Shown: piece by piece, positions 52,337-61,197 of the stretch
How the letters are laid out: each line of letters begins with the position of its first letter
Numbering within the stretch: position 1 is the stretch's first letter
Assembly (NCBI GenBank): GCA_947039275.1
Contig: CAMQYL010000001.1
Coordinates: 124,001-188,000 of the forward strand
Source of the DNA: Amulumruptor sp947039275
Lineage (GTDB): Bacteria > Bacteroidota > Bacteroidia > Bacteroidales > Muribaculaceae
Reading direction: 5' to 3'
Length of the DNA stretch: 64,000 nucleotides
Notes under the pieces: model-generated
What the model was told of the DNA's origin: nothing
The model's database searches: none
The model's input: only the letters and a program-made list of their open reading frames with translations
Translations under genes and position numbers: made by a program

Positions 52337-53443
52337 ATGAATACATGCACAAAAGTTTTCCTTCGCAAGAAGGCCATATCGGGTGGACGCATTTCGCTCT
52401 ATCTCGATTTCTACCCTGCGATTCGCAATCCACATACCAACCGCATGAGCCGCCGTGAAACTCTCGGCATCTACATCTATGCCACCCCAAAGAATGAGCG
52501 TGAACGCCAGTTCAACGCATCTATGGAGGAAAAGGCAGAGGCTATCCGCTGTCGTCGCTTCGAGCAGTTACTCAACGAAAAATTTGATTTTCTCGACAAG
52601 GAGAAGCAGCGTATGGATTTTCTTGCCTACTTCAAGAACAAGTGTCACCAGAAATATCAGAAATGGGATTGCGTGTACCGCCATTTCTCAATCTATTGCG
52701 GTGGACAATGTCGTTTCGGTGATTTGACAACCGATTTCTGCGATGGGTTCCGAACATATCTCCTTTCGGCTCAGCGTCAACGCAACAATGGCAAAGGCCC
52801 GATTACCCAAAACTCAGCAGCCGGATATTGGTCAACCTTCCGGGCATTACTCAAAATAGCCTACAAAGAAAAGTACCTTCGAGAGAATATCAACGACTTC
52901 CTTGACAAAATCGATTGGCGCGAGGTCAAGAAAGAGTTTCTGACACTTGACGAGGTGAAACGGCTTATGGCTACGCCATGCAAAATCCCCGTACTGAAGT
53001 ACGCTACCTTGTTCAGCTGCATGACGGGATTGAGAATCAGCGATATTCTTAAACTCTCATGGGAGCATATAGAAATGGGGCAAGACGGAGGCTATGTAAT
53101 CCGCAAATGCACTGAGAAAACGGATGAAGAAGCTAACCTGCCTATCAGTGATGAAACACTCGCCCTATGCGGTGAACGCTCCGAAGGTCTTGTTTTCAAA
53201 GGCTTAAAGCGTCATATGGTAAACCATCCGCTCAAAGAATGGCTGAAATCCGCCGGTATCACACGAAAAATCTCGTTCCATTCGATGCGACACAGTTTTG
53301 CGACCCTGTTAGCCGCAAACGGTGTTGATATTTTGACTATCAGCAAGATGTTGACGCATAAAAGCGTAAAAAATACGCAAATATATGCGGAGGTCGTCGA
53401 TGAACGCAAAAGAGCCGCCGCCAACGTGATCTCGCTGAAATAA
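52337..53443 (+). CDS. int: Tyrosine recombinase/integrase of element B
   Basis: A 368-aa recombinase, homologous to the element A integrase over its whole length. Catalytic segments are TGLRISDIL, HSMRHSFAT and LTHKSVKNTQIYAEV. A dyad motif precedes it and a terminator follows. Confidence 0.92.
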   Translation: MNTCTKVFLRKKAISGGRISLYLDFYPAIRNPHTNRMSRRETLGIYIYATPKNERERQFNASMEEKAEAIRCRRFEQLLNEKFDFLDKEKQRMDFLAYFKNKCHQKYQKWDCVYRHFSIYCGGQCRFGDLTTDFCDGFRTYLLSAQRQRNNGKGPITQNSAAGYWSTFRALLKIAYKEKYLRENINDFLDKIDWREVKKEFLTLDEVKRLMATPCKIPVLKYATLFSCMTGLRISDILKLSWEHIEMGQDGGYVIRKCTEKTDEEANLPISDETLALCGERSEGLVFKGLKRHMVNHPLKEWLKSAGITRKISFHSMRHSFATLLAANGVDILTISKMLTHKSVKNTQIYAEVVDERKRAAANVISLK

Positions 53444-53477
53444 TTTTCATTTCAAGTAAAATTGAGACATCGTGACT

Positions 53478-53516
53478 ATGCCATCTTGCTAAAATGCAGG
53501 GTGGCATTTTCTTTTC
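53478..53516 (+). terminator. Terminator after integrase B
   Basis: The stem ATGCCATC / GGTGGCAT (one G-U) has a 14-nt loop and a TTTTCTTTTC tail. Confidence 0.65.
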
Positions 53517-53579
53517 ACTGAACATCATCGGGGAGGATTGTGTTATAAAAACTGATGAAATTTTTACAATAATTAAACA

Positions 53580-54632
53580 ATGAAAAACGGACAACTCCCC
53601 GACCATTGGCAGATATGGCTTTGGATAAGCCTCGCTGCCCTGATTCTCGCCGCAGCTGCCCGCCAATACGCAATAGACATCAAAGGGATGAGTGGCTTCA
53701 ACGCCAATCTGATATTCATCGGTGTTTTTGCCGTATTCGCTTTGCTGTACTTAGCATTTCATGAATTTCTTTCAAGAACACTTGGCACAGCTATCGTCAA
53801 GTGTTTTGAGGAATTCTTCAAGTGGCTTGGATTCAAAGAACGGAAACCATTGGACAGCAACGAATTAGGCGACGATAAAAAGTCAGAACAGTTTGCATTG
53901 AGTAAATCCACACCACAACAGAAAGAAATAGCACCTATTGACAATGAATCATCTGCCGGAATAGTCAAAATCGAAACTCCTACACCAAAGAAGATAGTCA
54001 TTGATTACGAGGGCAGACGTGAGCAAGCGAAGAAGCGTCAGGAGGACAGAGCCTATGAAAAAGAGGAACACGTTGTTCTATATATCGGTTACACCATGTC
54101 GCCATTCGTCGATAAGGATGTAGTTGAAAAAATCATAGATGCTGTAACTGAATTCATACATAGTAAGGATGTGCCTGATTTTTCCGAAGATATGGCGATA
54201 CAGTTGCCCTATGAGCTTACGACATCCGACATGATGCACTTCGGCTGGAATATAGCAAAGCCGTTCAAGAAACTTAATCTTCACACGGCACATTTCCTAA
54301 AACAAGTGTTCCCCTATACCTTCAAAGAGGTAGAGGTATGCACCATCGAACGTAAACTGACATGCAACGGCACACAGGGCAAAATAAAAATCAACAAAAA
54401 TGTTGACCGCTTTGAAGTACCCGTTGAGGATGTAGAGGTGGAAACGCCCACCGTTGCAGCCACCACAAAAAACACCACCCCAAAGCCGAAAAAATCTACA
54501 AAAATTTCCAAACGTTCCAAATCTGCAAATGACGCAATGGCACAAGCAATGGCAGATATGGAACTTGAACCTTATAATCTTGGAGACAACGTATTAGAAG
54601 AATCTGACGAATACGGTTATGCCGGGTGGTGA
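53580..54632 (+). CDS. Membrane protein of the element B backbone
   Basis: A 350-aa protein with two N-terminal transmembrane segments (about 11-28 and 42-62) and a GWNIAKPFKKLNLHTAHFLK segment shared with the element A protein at 17350. The C-terminal region is Thr/Lys-rich rather than strongly acidic. Function unknown. Confidence 0.6.
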   Translation: MKNGQLPDHWQIWLWISLAALILAAAARQYAIDIKGMSGFNANLIFIGVFAVFALLYLAFHEFLSRTLGTAIVKCFEEFFKWLGFKERKPLDSNELGDDKKSEQFALSKSTPQQKEIAPIDNESSAGIVKIETPTPKKIVIDYEGRREQAKKRQEDRAYEKEEHVVLYIGYTMSPFVDKDVVEKIIDAVTEFIHSKDVPDFSEDMAIQLPYELTTSDMMHFGWNIAKPFKKLNLHTAHFLKQVFPYTFKEVEVCTIERKLTCNGTQGKIKINKNVDRFEVPVEDVEVETPTVAATTKNTTPKPKKSTKISKRSKSANDAMAQAMADMELEPYNLGDNVLEESDEYGYAGW

Positions 54633-54633
54633 T

Positions 54634-54685
54634 ATGGTGGGATGCCGGTGGATATAACCTGAATCCCGGTGTCTGATTCCACCAT
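54634..54685 (+). promoter_or_regulatory. Element-B dyad motif before the Xis-like gene
   Basis: ATGGTGGGATGCC (54634) and GATTCCACCAT (54675) repeat the arms found at 52250, with a longer interior. It starts 2 bp after the upstream stop codon. Confidence 0.5.
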
Positions 54686-54705
54686 TTGAACACTTCCGTA
54701 CTTTG

Positions 54706-54737
54706 CTGGCGAATCCATACAAAAGTGGGTTCGCCAG
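54706..54737 (+). repeat. Hairpin abutting the Xis-like start codon (element B)
   Basis: The 11-nt arms CTGGCGAATCC and GGGTTCGCCAG pair with one mismatch and end 4 bp before ATG 54742. A TACTTTG box directly precedes the left arm. The layout matches element A at 18742. Confidence 0.65.
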
Positions 54738-54741
54738 TTTT

Positions 54742-55128
54742 ATGTTACAAAATTCAATAACATTCGATGAGCTGCCGGGCGCAGTGTCATCGCTGACCGC
54801 TCTCGTCAGGGAGTTGGTCAAAGAAGTGGGCGAGCTTCGCAAGATGCTCACTCCGGAGAGAACTATCCCAAAGTCGGCAACACAGTTTATCGGGATTGCC
54901 GAAGCCTGCCAGATTCTTGGCAAGGCTAAATCAACCGTTTATGATCTTGCACGGGAGGGTAAGATTCCGGCATATAAAGTGCCGGGCGAAAAGGAATGGC
55001 GATTCATTGCCGCCGAGCTTATAGCTCATGTCAAAGGCTACAAGCGTGAATCATCGGTTATGTCATTCGATGAAATGGAGGCAGAAATCAGGCGTGGCAC
55101 ACGCACCAAGTCGCCCAATCGCCAATAG
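54742..55128 (+). CDS. HTH domain protein, excisionase-like (element B)
   Basis: A 128-aa protein from ATG 54742, which aligns with the start of the element A homologue (SITFDELPGAV). HTH_17-type core: GIAEACQILGKAKSTVYDLA, GKIPAYKVPGEKEWRF. It lies 3 bp before the DUF3987 gene. Confidence 0.75.
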   Translation: MLQNSITFDELPGAVSSLTALVRELVKEVGELRKMLTPERTIPKSATQFIGIAEACQILGKAKSTVYDLAREGKIPAYKVPGEKEWRFIAAELIAHVKGYKRESSVMSFDEMEAEIRRGTRTKSPNRQ

Positions 55129-55131
55129 CCT

Positions 55132-56487
55132 ATGGGAAAAGGTGTCGACCCTATGCTTGTACTCGGCAAAGCCGTGGATATGGGCGTGAGCATGAAAGGC
55201 GGTGACTTTCCGTTGGGGGCGTTGCCTATGAAGATGCAGAGGATTGTACGCGAGGCCAACGACTGCTACGGCTACCCGGTGGATTATCTCTCGGGGGCTA
55301 TGCTTGTGGCTGTCGGGCTTGGCATCGGCAACACCCATTTTGTCCGGCTCAAAGGGAAATGGGATGAGAGCGCAATCCTGTTCATGGCTCTGGTGGGCAG
55401 ACCCGGAGCTTGCAAGTCGCATCCGCTTAATTTCGCTATCCGACCCTTCACCGAATTGGACGGCAGGGCGACACGCGCATACATCAAGGCTTGTGAGGAA
55501 TACGAACGTCAGCGTGAACTGCCGATGAAGGAGCGCACCGAGCCTCACCCAGTTGCGCCGATATGCAAACGTTTTCTTATCTCTGACGCCACTCCCGAAG
55601 CCATGTTGCTTATCCACTCACAAAATCTGCGAGGAATACTGATGTGGAATGATGAGCTTGCCGGGTGGTTCAAGAATTTCAACCGTTACAACAAAGGCTC
55701 TGATGAGGAATACTGGCTAAAACTGTTCAACGCCAATCCGTCGTTCTCCGACCGAAAGGGCGTGAAAAACTCGGTATATATCAGTCGCCCATTTATCTCG
55801 GTGGTGGGAACTATACAGAACGGCATACTCAATGAACTGGCACAAGGGAGCCGCACATCAAACGGATTCATCGACCGCCTGCTTTTCGTAATGCCCGGAA
55901 ATCAAGACAAACAGCCGTGGAGCGATAAGGAACCGTCATTCGACATCGAGGCGGCATGGGTTGACATAATAGGCAAATTGGTGAATATGCCATACGAAAC
56001 CGACGCTGACGGAAACATCGTCGCCAAAATCCTGCCGTTTACGCCGGAGGCAAAAGCTCGGCTCTATGAATGGCAGCGCATGAACACCGAAGAATGTAAC
56101 CGGGAGGAATGTGACGCGCTGAAAGGTGTATATAACAAATTCGATTTCCATGCCATACGCTTTTGCCTTATTCTGCAAATGGCGCGGTGGGCGTGTGGCG
56201 AGGCCGACAAATCGGAGATAGACCTTGTGTCGGTCGAAAATGCCATATCGCTTGTGGATTATTTCAAGGCCACCGCCACAAGGGTACAGAGCATTATCCG
56301 GGAACTGTCGCTGTCGGAACTGCAACGAGCTGTGATGTCGGCTCTGCCTGACGAGTTCACCACCGAACAGGGAGTTGAGATTGCCGCCGACAACTCCATG
56401 CCGGAGCGTACCTTCAAGGTTTTCATCAGGCGTTTCACCGGGATACATTTTCAGAAAATCCGACATGGAGTTTATGGTAAAATTTGA
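55132..56487 (+). CDS. DUF3987 family P-loop protein (element B)
   Basis: A 451-aa homologue of the 19196 protein with GRPGACKSHPLNFAIRPF (P-loop-like) and LMWNDELAGWFKNFNRYN. Probably works with the downstream primase. Confidence 0.75.
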   Translation: MGKGVDPMLVLGKAVDMGVSMKGGDFPLGALPMKMQRIVREANDCYGYPVDYLSGAMLVAVGLGIGNTHFVRLKGKWDESAILFMALVGRPGACKSHPLNFAIRPFTELDGRATRAYIKACEEYERQRELPMKERTEPHPVAPICKRFLISDATPEAMLLIHSQNLRGILMWNDELAGWFKNFNRYNKGSDEEYWLKLFNANPSFSDRKGVKNSVYISRPFISVVGTIQNGILNELAQGSRTSNGFIDRLLFVMPGNQDKQPWSDKEPSFDIEAAWVDIIGKLVNMPYETDADGNIVAKILPFTPEAKARLYEWQRMNTEECNREECDALKGVYNKFDFHAIRFCLILQMARWACGEADKSEIDLVSVENAISLVDYFKATATRVQSIIRELSLSELQRAVMSALPDEFTTEQGVEIAADNSMPERTFKVFIRRFTGIHFQKIRHGVYGKI

Positions 56488-56496
56488 CCGTACACC

Positions 56497-56557
56497 TGCA
56501 TTTTCTGCACTTTCTGCATTTTCAGTCTCCAAAAATGCAGAAAATGCGAATAATGCA
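56497..56557 (+). repeat. 3+3 inverted 9-bp repeats, candidate origin or operator B
   Basis: TGCATTTTC-type units at 56497, 56506 and 56515 face complementary units at 56531, 56540 and 56549 across a 7-nt spacer. The location between DUF3987 and primase genes is identical to element A. Confidence 0.8.
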
Positions 56558-56577
56558 AGCCTAATCTTCGGGAATCT

Positions 56578-57660
56578 ATGAACAGCACCCACCGATTCAT
56601 ACTCCAGCCCTATAAGGGAGTGGCGACACGCCACACTTGCCCGGCCTGTCACAAAAAGCGATGTTTCAGCCGATATATCGACACCGAGAAACAAATCTCG
56701 TTTACTGATGATGTCGGCAGATGTGACCATGAACAGAGCTGCGGCTATCATCTTACGCCAAAAGATTATTTTGAACGCAATCCGTTGGCGAAGCCGATGC
56801 ACTTCGATTCCGCCGCTCCGTCAGCATGGCGAGCCAAGCAGACCGAGCAGCGAAAGCCAACCTCATTCATCGCGTCAGAGACTGTTGCACAGACTCTGCG
56901 CGGATATGATAGGAATAACCTTTTTCTGTTCCTCCGCTCCAAGTTCGGAACCGAGGACGCGGAGAGGCTGATGAAGGATTATCGTGTCGGCACATCAAGG
57001 CATTGGCCGGGTTCATGCGTGTTCTGGCAGACCGATGTTAACGGCGATGTACGCGCCGGGAAGGTCATGCTCTATGATGCTGAAAGCGGCAAGCGCGTAA
57101 AGCAGCCTTTCAACCATGTTACATGGGTTCACTCGCTTTTGAAGTTGCCCGACTTCACTCTGCGTCAATGCTTTTTCGGTGAACACCTGTTGCCGATGAA
57201 CAGAGGAAAGCCGGTTGCCATTGTCGAGAGCGAAAAGACTGCAATCGTGGCATCATATTATCTGCCGGAATATGTATGGCTGGCGACAGGCGGTAAACAT
57301 GGATGCTTCAATGCCGAGGCTCTGCGTGTTCTCCGTGGCAGACAGGTAACATTGTTTCCTGACCTCGAAGCGACACAGCAATGGCGAGATAGACTGCCAC
57401 TACTGAAATCACTCGGCATCGAGGGCAACATCTTCAACTTCATTGAAGAATCAGCGAGTGATGATGAGCGCACAGCAGGACTTGACATTGCAGACTATCT
57501 CCTGCAAATTGAGCCTGACCAAGCTGTGCTGCAATCTATGATACGCCGTAACCCTTATTTACAGACACTCATTGATGAACTACAATTAACTCTCGTATCG
57601 GTTGAACGGTACAACCCCGATACTGATACATATCCCAAATCCCCAAAAACTGAAAAGTGA
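56578..57660 (+). CDS. Toprim DNA primase-like protein (element B)
   Basis: A 360-aa close homologue of the 20651 protein; the zinc finger, VAIVESEKT and TLFPDLEATQQW are conserved. Its start defines the start chosen for the element A copy. It overlaps the DUF3408 gene by 4 bp. Confidence 0.78.
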   Translation: MNSTHRFILQPYKGVATRHTCPACHKKRCFSRYIDTEKQISFTDDVGRCDHEQSCGYHLTPKDYFERNPLAKPMHFDSAAPSAWRAKQTEQRKPTSFIASETVAQTLRGYDRNNLFLFLRSKFGTEDAERLMKDYRVGTSRHWPGSCVFWQTDVNGDVRAGKVMLYDAESGKRVKQPFNHVTWVHSLLKLPDFTLRQCFFGEHLLPMNRGKPVAIVESEKTAIVASYYLPEYVWLATGGKHGCFNAEALRVLRGRQVTLFPDLEATQQWRDRLPLLKSLGIEGNIFNFIEESASDDERTAGLDIADYLLQIEPDQAVLQSMIRRNPYLQTLIDELQLTLVSVERYNPDTDTYPKSPKTEK

Positions 57661-58121
57661 TGAAAACTCAAAAGGCCATCAAATCCACCGCATCAAAGTC
57701 AACCGAGTTGACCGATGCGACTTTAACCCAAGTATCAACAACTAAAACTGATAAAACTATGACTCCCGATAATTCTAATAACTCAAATCCCACTGTTAAC
57801 AGCAACAACGCTGATAACAACACCACCGCCAACACTCTGTTCGCAGAGGAAACGGCATCGACCGTTCAGCCCAAGCAACAACGTATCGGCAAGCAACAGC
57901 GTAAATCCGATTTCGCCGAGTTCAAGGCTACATATCTCACTCCGGCGAAACTGGAGAAACGCCACCCCGTCAACATCGAGGAAGAAGTATGGGAACAGCT
58001 TGAACGCATCTCCCGTATCCTCGGCGACCGAGGTGCCAATGTCGGTAGCTACATCAACGCCGTGCTTGCCGAGCATCTGAATTTCTATGCTGACGACATC
58101 GAAATCTGGCGCAAACTCTAA
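57657..58121 (+). CDS. DUF3408-type protein (element B)
   Basis: A 154-aa protein with a disordered Thr/Asn-rich N-terminus and a conserved C-terminal KRHPVNIEEEVWEQLERISR...VGSYINAVLAEHL domain. Homologue of 21730. Confidence 0.65.
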   Translation: MMKTQKAIKSTASKSTELTDATLTQVSTTKTDKTMTPDNSNNSNPTVNSNNADNNTTANTLFAEETASTVQPKQQRIGKQQRKSDFAEFKATYLTPAKLEKRHPVNIEEEVWEQLERISRILGDRGANVGSYINAVLAEHLNFYADDIEIWRKL

Positions 58122-58306
58122 CATTAAAGTCGGTACACTATTATACTGACTATAACGATTAAGCCCTTGTAGTTTCGCGCTGCTCGAAACTATCGTCAGG
58201 GTTCGGAATCGGAGGGAGCGAGTTTATGTTTTCGTATTACAAGTAATCCTCAAACGACTCGCTCCCCTCCGCTCCCGATGGTCACAAATCTCAAACACAA
58301 AGAATC
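58122..58306 (+). other. Probable oriT region of element B
   Basis: Non-coding stretch before mobC with TAGTTTCG/CGAAACTA (58180/58195, 7-nt loop) and a G+C-rich stem GAGCGAGT/ACTCGCTC (58216/58257) enclosing ATTAC-AA-GTAAT. The layout resembles the element A oriT region but shares little sequence. Confidence 0.6.
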
Positions 58307-58702
58307 ATGAAGAAAATCAATTCCAGACCCTCGAAGGGTCGCCCCAAACTTCCGGCAGATGAACGCAAGTCCATCATGGTGCCGGTGAAATTCGACATAG
58401 ACCAGTATCAGATTTTGGTTGACAAGGCACTTGTCGCCGGACTCAACCGTTCGGAATACATCCGTCAGTCAACCTTGCATTGCAAGGTTGTGGAACGGCT
58501 CAAGCCCAAAGATCTGAAAGCCATTCGCGACCTTCAGGGCATCGCCGAAAACCTAAACCGTAATGCCAAATTTGTAGCGGCAATCATCAATGGAGGCTCG
58601 ACGCAAGACCAGTTTGTTCGTACCTACCAAGAGTTGATCCAATGCAAGGACTTCGTTCTTTCGCTGATAAGAATCTACCGAAATTCTCCCGAAAACGTAT
58701 GA
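58307..58702 (+). CDS. mobC: MobC-like relaxosome protein (element B)
   Basis: A 131-aa protein. A basic N-terminus (SKGRPKLPADERKS) is followed by a ribbon-helix-helix-like MVPVKFDIDQYQILVDKALV and the MobC region (LQGIAENLNRNAKFVAAI). It overlaps the relaxase start by 4 bp. Confidence 0.78.
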   Translation: MKKINSRPSKGRPKLPADERKSIMVPVKFDIDQYQILVDKALVAGLNRSEYIRQSTLHCKVVERLKPKDLKAIRDLQGIAENLNRNAKFVAAIINGGSTQDQFVRTYQELIQCKDFVLSLIRIYRNSPENV

Positions 58703-59907
58703 TGGGTAAGATTACAAAAGGCGGCAGTTTCGGCGGATGCGTCGATTATGTCACCCGAAAAAAGAAAGATAAACCTGACGGTTCGCCATGCGATGAATGG
58801 CGTCTTATCGACTGCAAAGACGTTTCTATCATTGAGGGGCGTGAGGGAATTATCGAATCTTTCGAGGATAATCTTGCGCTTAATCCGGCTCTGAAAAATC
58901 CGGTCGGACACATTTCCCTGAACTTCCATGCCAACGATAAAGGCAAAGTAGATGACAATACGATGGTCGAAATTGCCCGAAAATATATGGAGAGAATGTG
59001 GATAACGGACACTCCCTATATCGTAGTTCGCCACCTTGACAAGGACTATCCTCATTGCCATATCGTGTTCAGCCGCATAAACAATCATGCCGAAACAATC
59101 TCCGACAAAAATGATTTTGACCGAAATAGAGCTGTCTGCCTTGACCTGACAAAGGAATATGGATTGCATATTTCCGAAGGCAAGCGACAGACCAATGTAA
59201 ACAAATTGCGTGGCGTGGAGAAAATTCGCTATGAAATTTTCAACGCCGTTGACGCTGTATGGAATGACAAATCGGTCTATACTTTCAAGCAGTTCGAGGC
59301 ACGGCTAAAGGCTGCCGGAGTCGGTATCGAGTACAAATACAAGCGTGGCAGTAACGAAGTTCAGGGGCTTTGGTACACGAGAAAAGGAAAACGGTTTGCG
59401 GCATCGAAGATTGACCGCCGGTTCAGTTTCGGCAATATCAAGAATCATCTTGCCGCCAACAAACCATTGCATCCGCAGTCAAGATGGATGTATACTGACG
59501 GCTCTATTGTCCCATTTTATAAGTATGCCGGAGTCAAACTCTCGCCATCACAAGTCAAAAATTACACCGCAGGTCAGACTATAAGACTTGATGGATGTTC
59601 AGGCGATTACCCTACACTGTATATCAAATTCAATCCTGACCGGCTGGGTCCAGTGATATATTCGTCTAACCCAGATTTAGTGAGAACAGCAACATCCTAT
59701 TCGCAGGACACAAGCATGAGATTCTCCCATGTTTCAGCCAGTGGAGGCCAACCGCAAGACGAAGGATTTGCCCACGGCTCCACCTTGCCCGATGACTTCA
59801 AACTATGGCTGCGCCGACATCCCGGCCTCACCATTGACGAAGCCCGTACCCGCTACCGGGAAGAACAAAAGGCAAAACGCCGTCGCCAAGGGCCCAAACT
59901 ACACTAA
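58699..59907 (+). CDS. mobA: Relaxase with C-terminal extension (element B)
   Basis: A 402-aa relaxase with VVRHLDKDYPHCHIVFSRIN as metal triad. Compared with the element A relaxase it has about 90 extra C-terminal residues, including YAGVKLSPSQVKNYTAGQTI, which recalls DUF3945/DUF4099 repeats of Bacteroidales mobile proteins. ATG 58699 overlaps the mobC stop; 58702 is an alternative. Confidence 0.87.
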   Translation: MMGKITKGGSFGGCVDYVTRKKKDKPDGSPCDEWRLIDCKDVSIIEGREGIIESFEDNLALNPALKNPVGHISLNFHANDKGKVDDNTMVEIARKYMERMWITDTPYIVVRHLDKDYPHCHIVFSRINNHAETISDKNDFDRNRAVCLDLTKEYGLHISEGKRQTNVNKLRGVEKIRYEIFNAVDAVWNDKSVYTFKQFEARLKAAGVGIEYKYKRGSNEVQGLWYTRKGKRFAASKIDRRFSFGNIKNHLAANKPLHPQSRWMYTDGSIVPFYKYAGVKLSPSQVKNYTAGQTIRLDGCSGDYPTLYIKFNPDRLGPVIYSSNPDLVRTATSYSQDTSMRFSHVSASGGQPQDEGFAHGSTLPDDFKLWLRRHPGLTIDEARTRYREEQKAKRRRQGPKLH

Positions 59908-59911
59908 TCCC

Positions 59912-59956
59912 AACGCCGCCGAGAGAAGCATTCAACCCTCTCGGTGGCGTTTTTTC
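59912..59956 (+). terminator. Strong terminator after relaxase B
   Basis: A 14-bp stem (59912-59925 / 59938-59951, one G-T) with a 12-nt loop is followed by a T run. It isolates the next cargo operon. Confidence 0.85.
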
Positions 59957-60030
59957 TTTAATCAATTCATTTTAGACCGAATATCAGCACGTTTTTCAGC
60001 GTAACCGATTGCCATGTCAGAAATTCTTAG

Positions 60031-60184
60031 TACCTTTGCATATTGAGCAATAGTATGTGAAATGGCCAAGATTATCACGACATAACGGCGAAAGCCGGAA
60101 ACAAAACATTGGAAGCTCCAACGTAGTCGCTTAAAGGCTTTGGTCAGCCTCGCATAGCTACGTTGGAGCTTTTCATTTTTTAGA
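60031..60184 (+). ncRNA. Structured leader RNA (candidate attenuator) of the restriction-like operon
   Basis: A -7 box TACCTTTG (60031) is followed by GGCCAA (60064-60069). A perfect 14-bp stem (60113-60126 / 60158-60171) closes on GTAG/CTAC. Then come an 8-nt spacer, hairpin AGGC/GCCT with loop TTTGGTCA (60135-60150), a 7-nt spacer, and a T-rich tail before ATG 60185. It has the same plan as the leader at 30327, with compensatory differences. Confidence 0.72.
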
Positions 60185-61192
60185 ATGAACGAAAACATAA
60201 TCGACATACGCGAAGACGATATTCTGCAACGCTCGCCCGAACTTTTGGCGACTCTGCTCAAAGATCATACTATGAGCAGAGCTAAAGGCGTTGATTGTAA
60301 TATCTTTTGGGCTACGTCTGATTATGAAAGCATTGGCAACGGTTTCCATTATTCCGACCAAATTATGCCGGAATGTATCACCGGCCAATATGGCAATATC
60401 GTTCAGCCACGAGTTTGTAAAGACAAGACAACTCAACAGTTGCGCTCGCGCGACAAAGCCGAGGTCTTTACTCCATCGTGGATATGCAACAAGCAGAATA
60501 ATCTTGTTGATAACGCTTGGTTTGGTCGGGAGGATGTTTTCAATACTGAGGTTGACAATCCTGATGGTTCCCACTCATGGATTGTAAATTCAGAGCCTAT
60601 TGTTTTCCCAGAAGATAAAACTTGGCGCGACTATGTTAATGAAAATCGCCTTGAAATCACTTGCGGTGAGGCTCCTTATCTTGTCAGCCGATACGATACC
60701 GTAACAGGCGAGCCTATCCCAGTTGAGAAACGTATCGGACTTCTTGACCGCAAACTTCGCATTGTCAGCGAGAACACTGAAACAAGTGGAGACTGGCTCA
60801 AAGCGGCGCAAGCAGCCTATCAGAGCATTTATGGATTCGAATGGCAGGGCGACAATCTTGTTCTCGCCCGTGAAGCGTTACTCTATACTTTCATCGACTA
60901 TTACCGAGTAAAGTTCGGCAAAGACCCATTGCTCAAATCTCTACAATATATCGCCTATATCATTTCGTGGAATATATGGCAAATGGACGGTCTAAAAGGC
61001 GTTATTCCTAACTCCTGCGGCGAACGCCGCCTTGTTATCGCTGACCTTTTTGGCGAGACCGAAACCATCACACAATGTCAAGGTTGCAAAAATGGCGACA
61101 TTCGAGCCCACAACGGCACATATGCGATGATCAAAGATTGGAGCGCACCTAAAGCGAAACAAAAAATCCGATTCATCGACCTTATAAAATAA
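60185..61192 (+). CDS. Methyltransferase-like restriction subunit (degenerate)
   Basis: A 335-aa protein similar to Bacteroidales proteins annotated as restriction endonuclease subunit M. RDKAEVFTPSWICNKQNN resembles the TP-containing first motif of N6-adenine methyltransferases, and GFEWQGDNLVLAREALLYTF follows. I do not see an (N/D)PPY catalytic motif, so it may be non-catalytic. It lies 5 bp before the helicase fusion gene and probably works with it. Confidence 0.6.
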   Translation: MNENIIDIREDDILQRSPELLATLLKDHTMSRAKGVDCNIFWATSDYESIGNGFHYSDQIMPECITGQYGNIVQPRVCKDKTTQQLRSRDKAEVFTPSWICNKQNNLVDNAWFGREDVFNTEVDNPDGSHSWIVNSEPIVFPEDKTWRDYVNENRLEITCGEAPYLVSRYDTVTGEPIPVEKRIGLLDRKLRIVSENTETSGDWLKAAQAAYQSIYGFEWQGDNLVLAREALLYTFIDYYRVKFGKDPLLKSLQYIAYIISWNIWQMDGLKGVIPNSCGERRLVIADLFGETETITQCQGCKNGDIRAHNGTYAMIKDWSAPKAKQKIRFIDLIK

Positions 61193-61197
61193 TCGGC

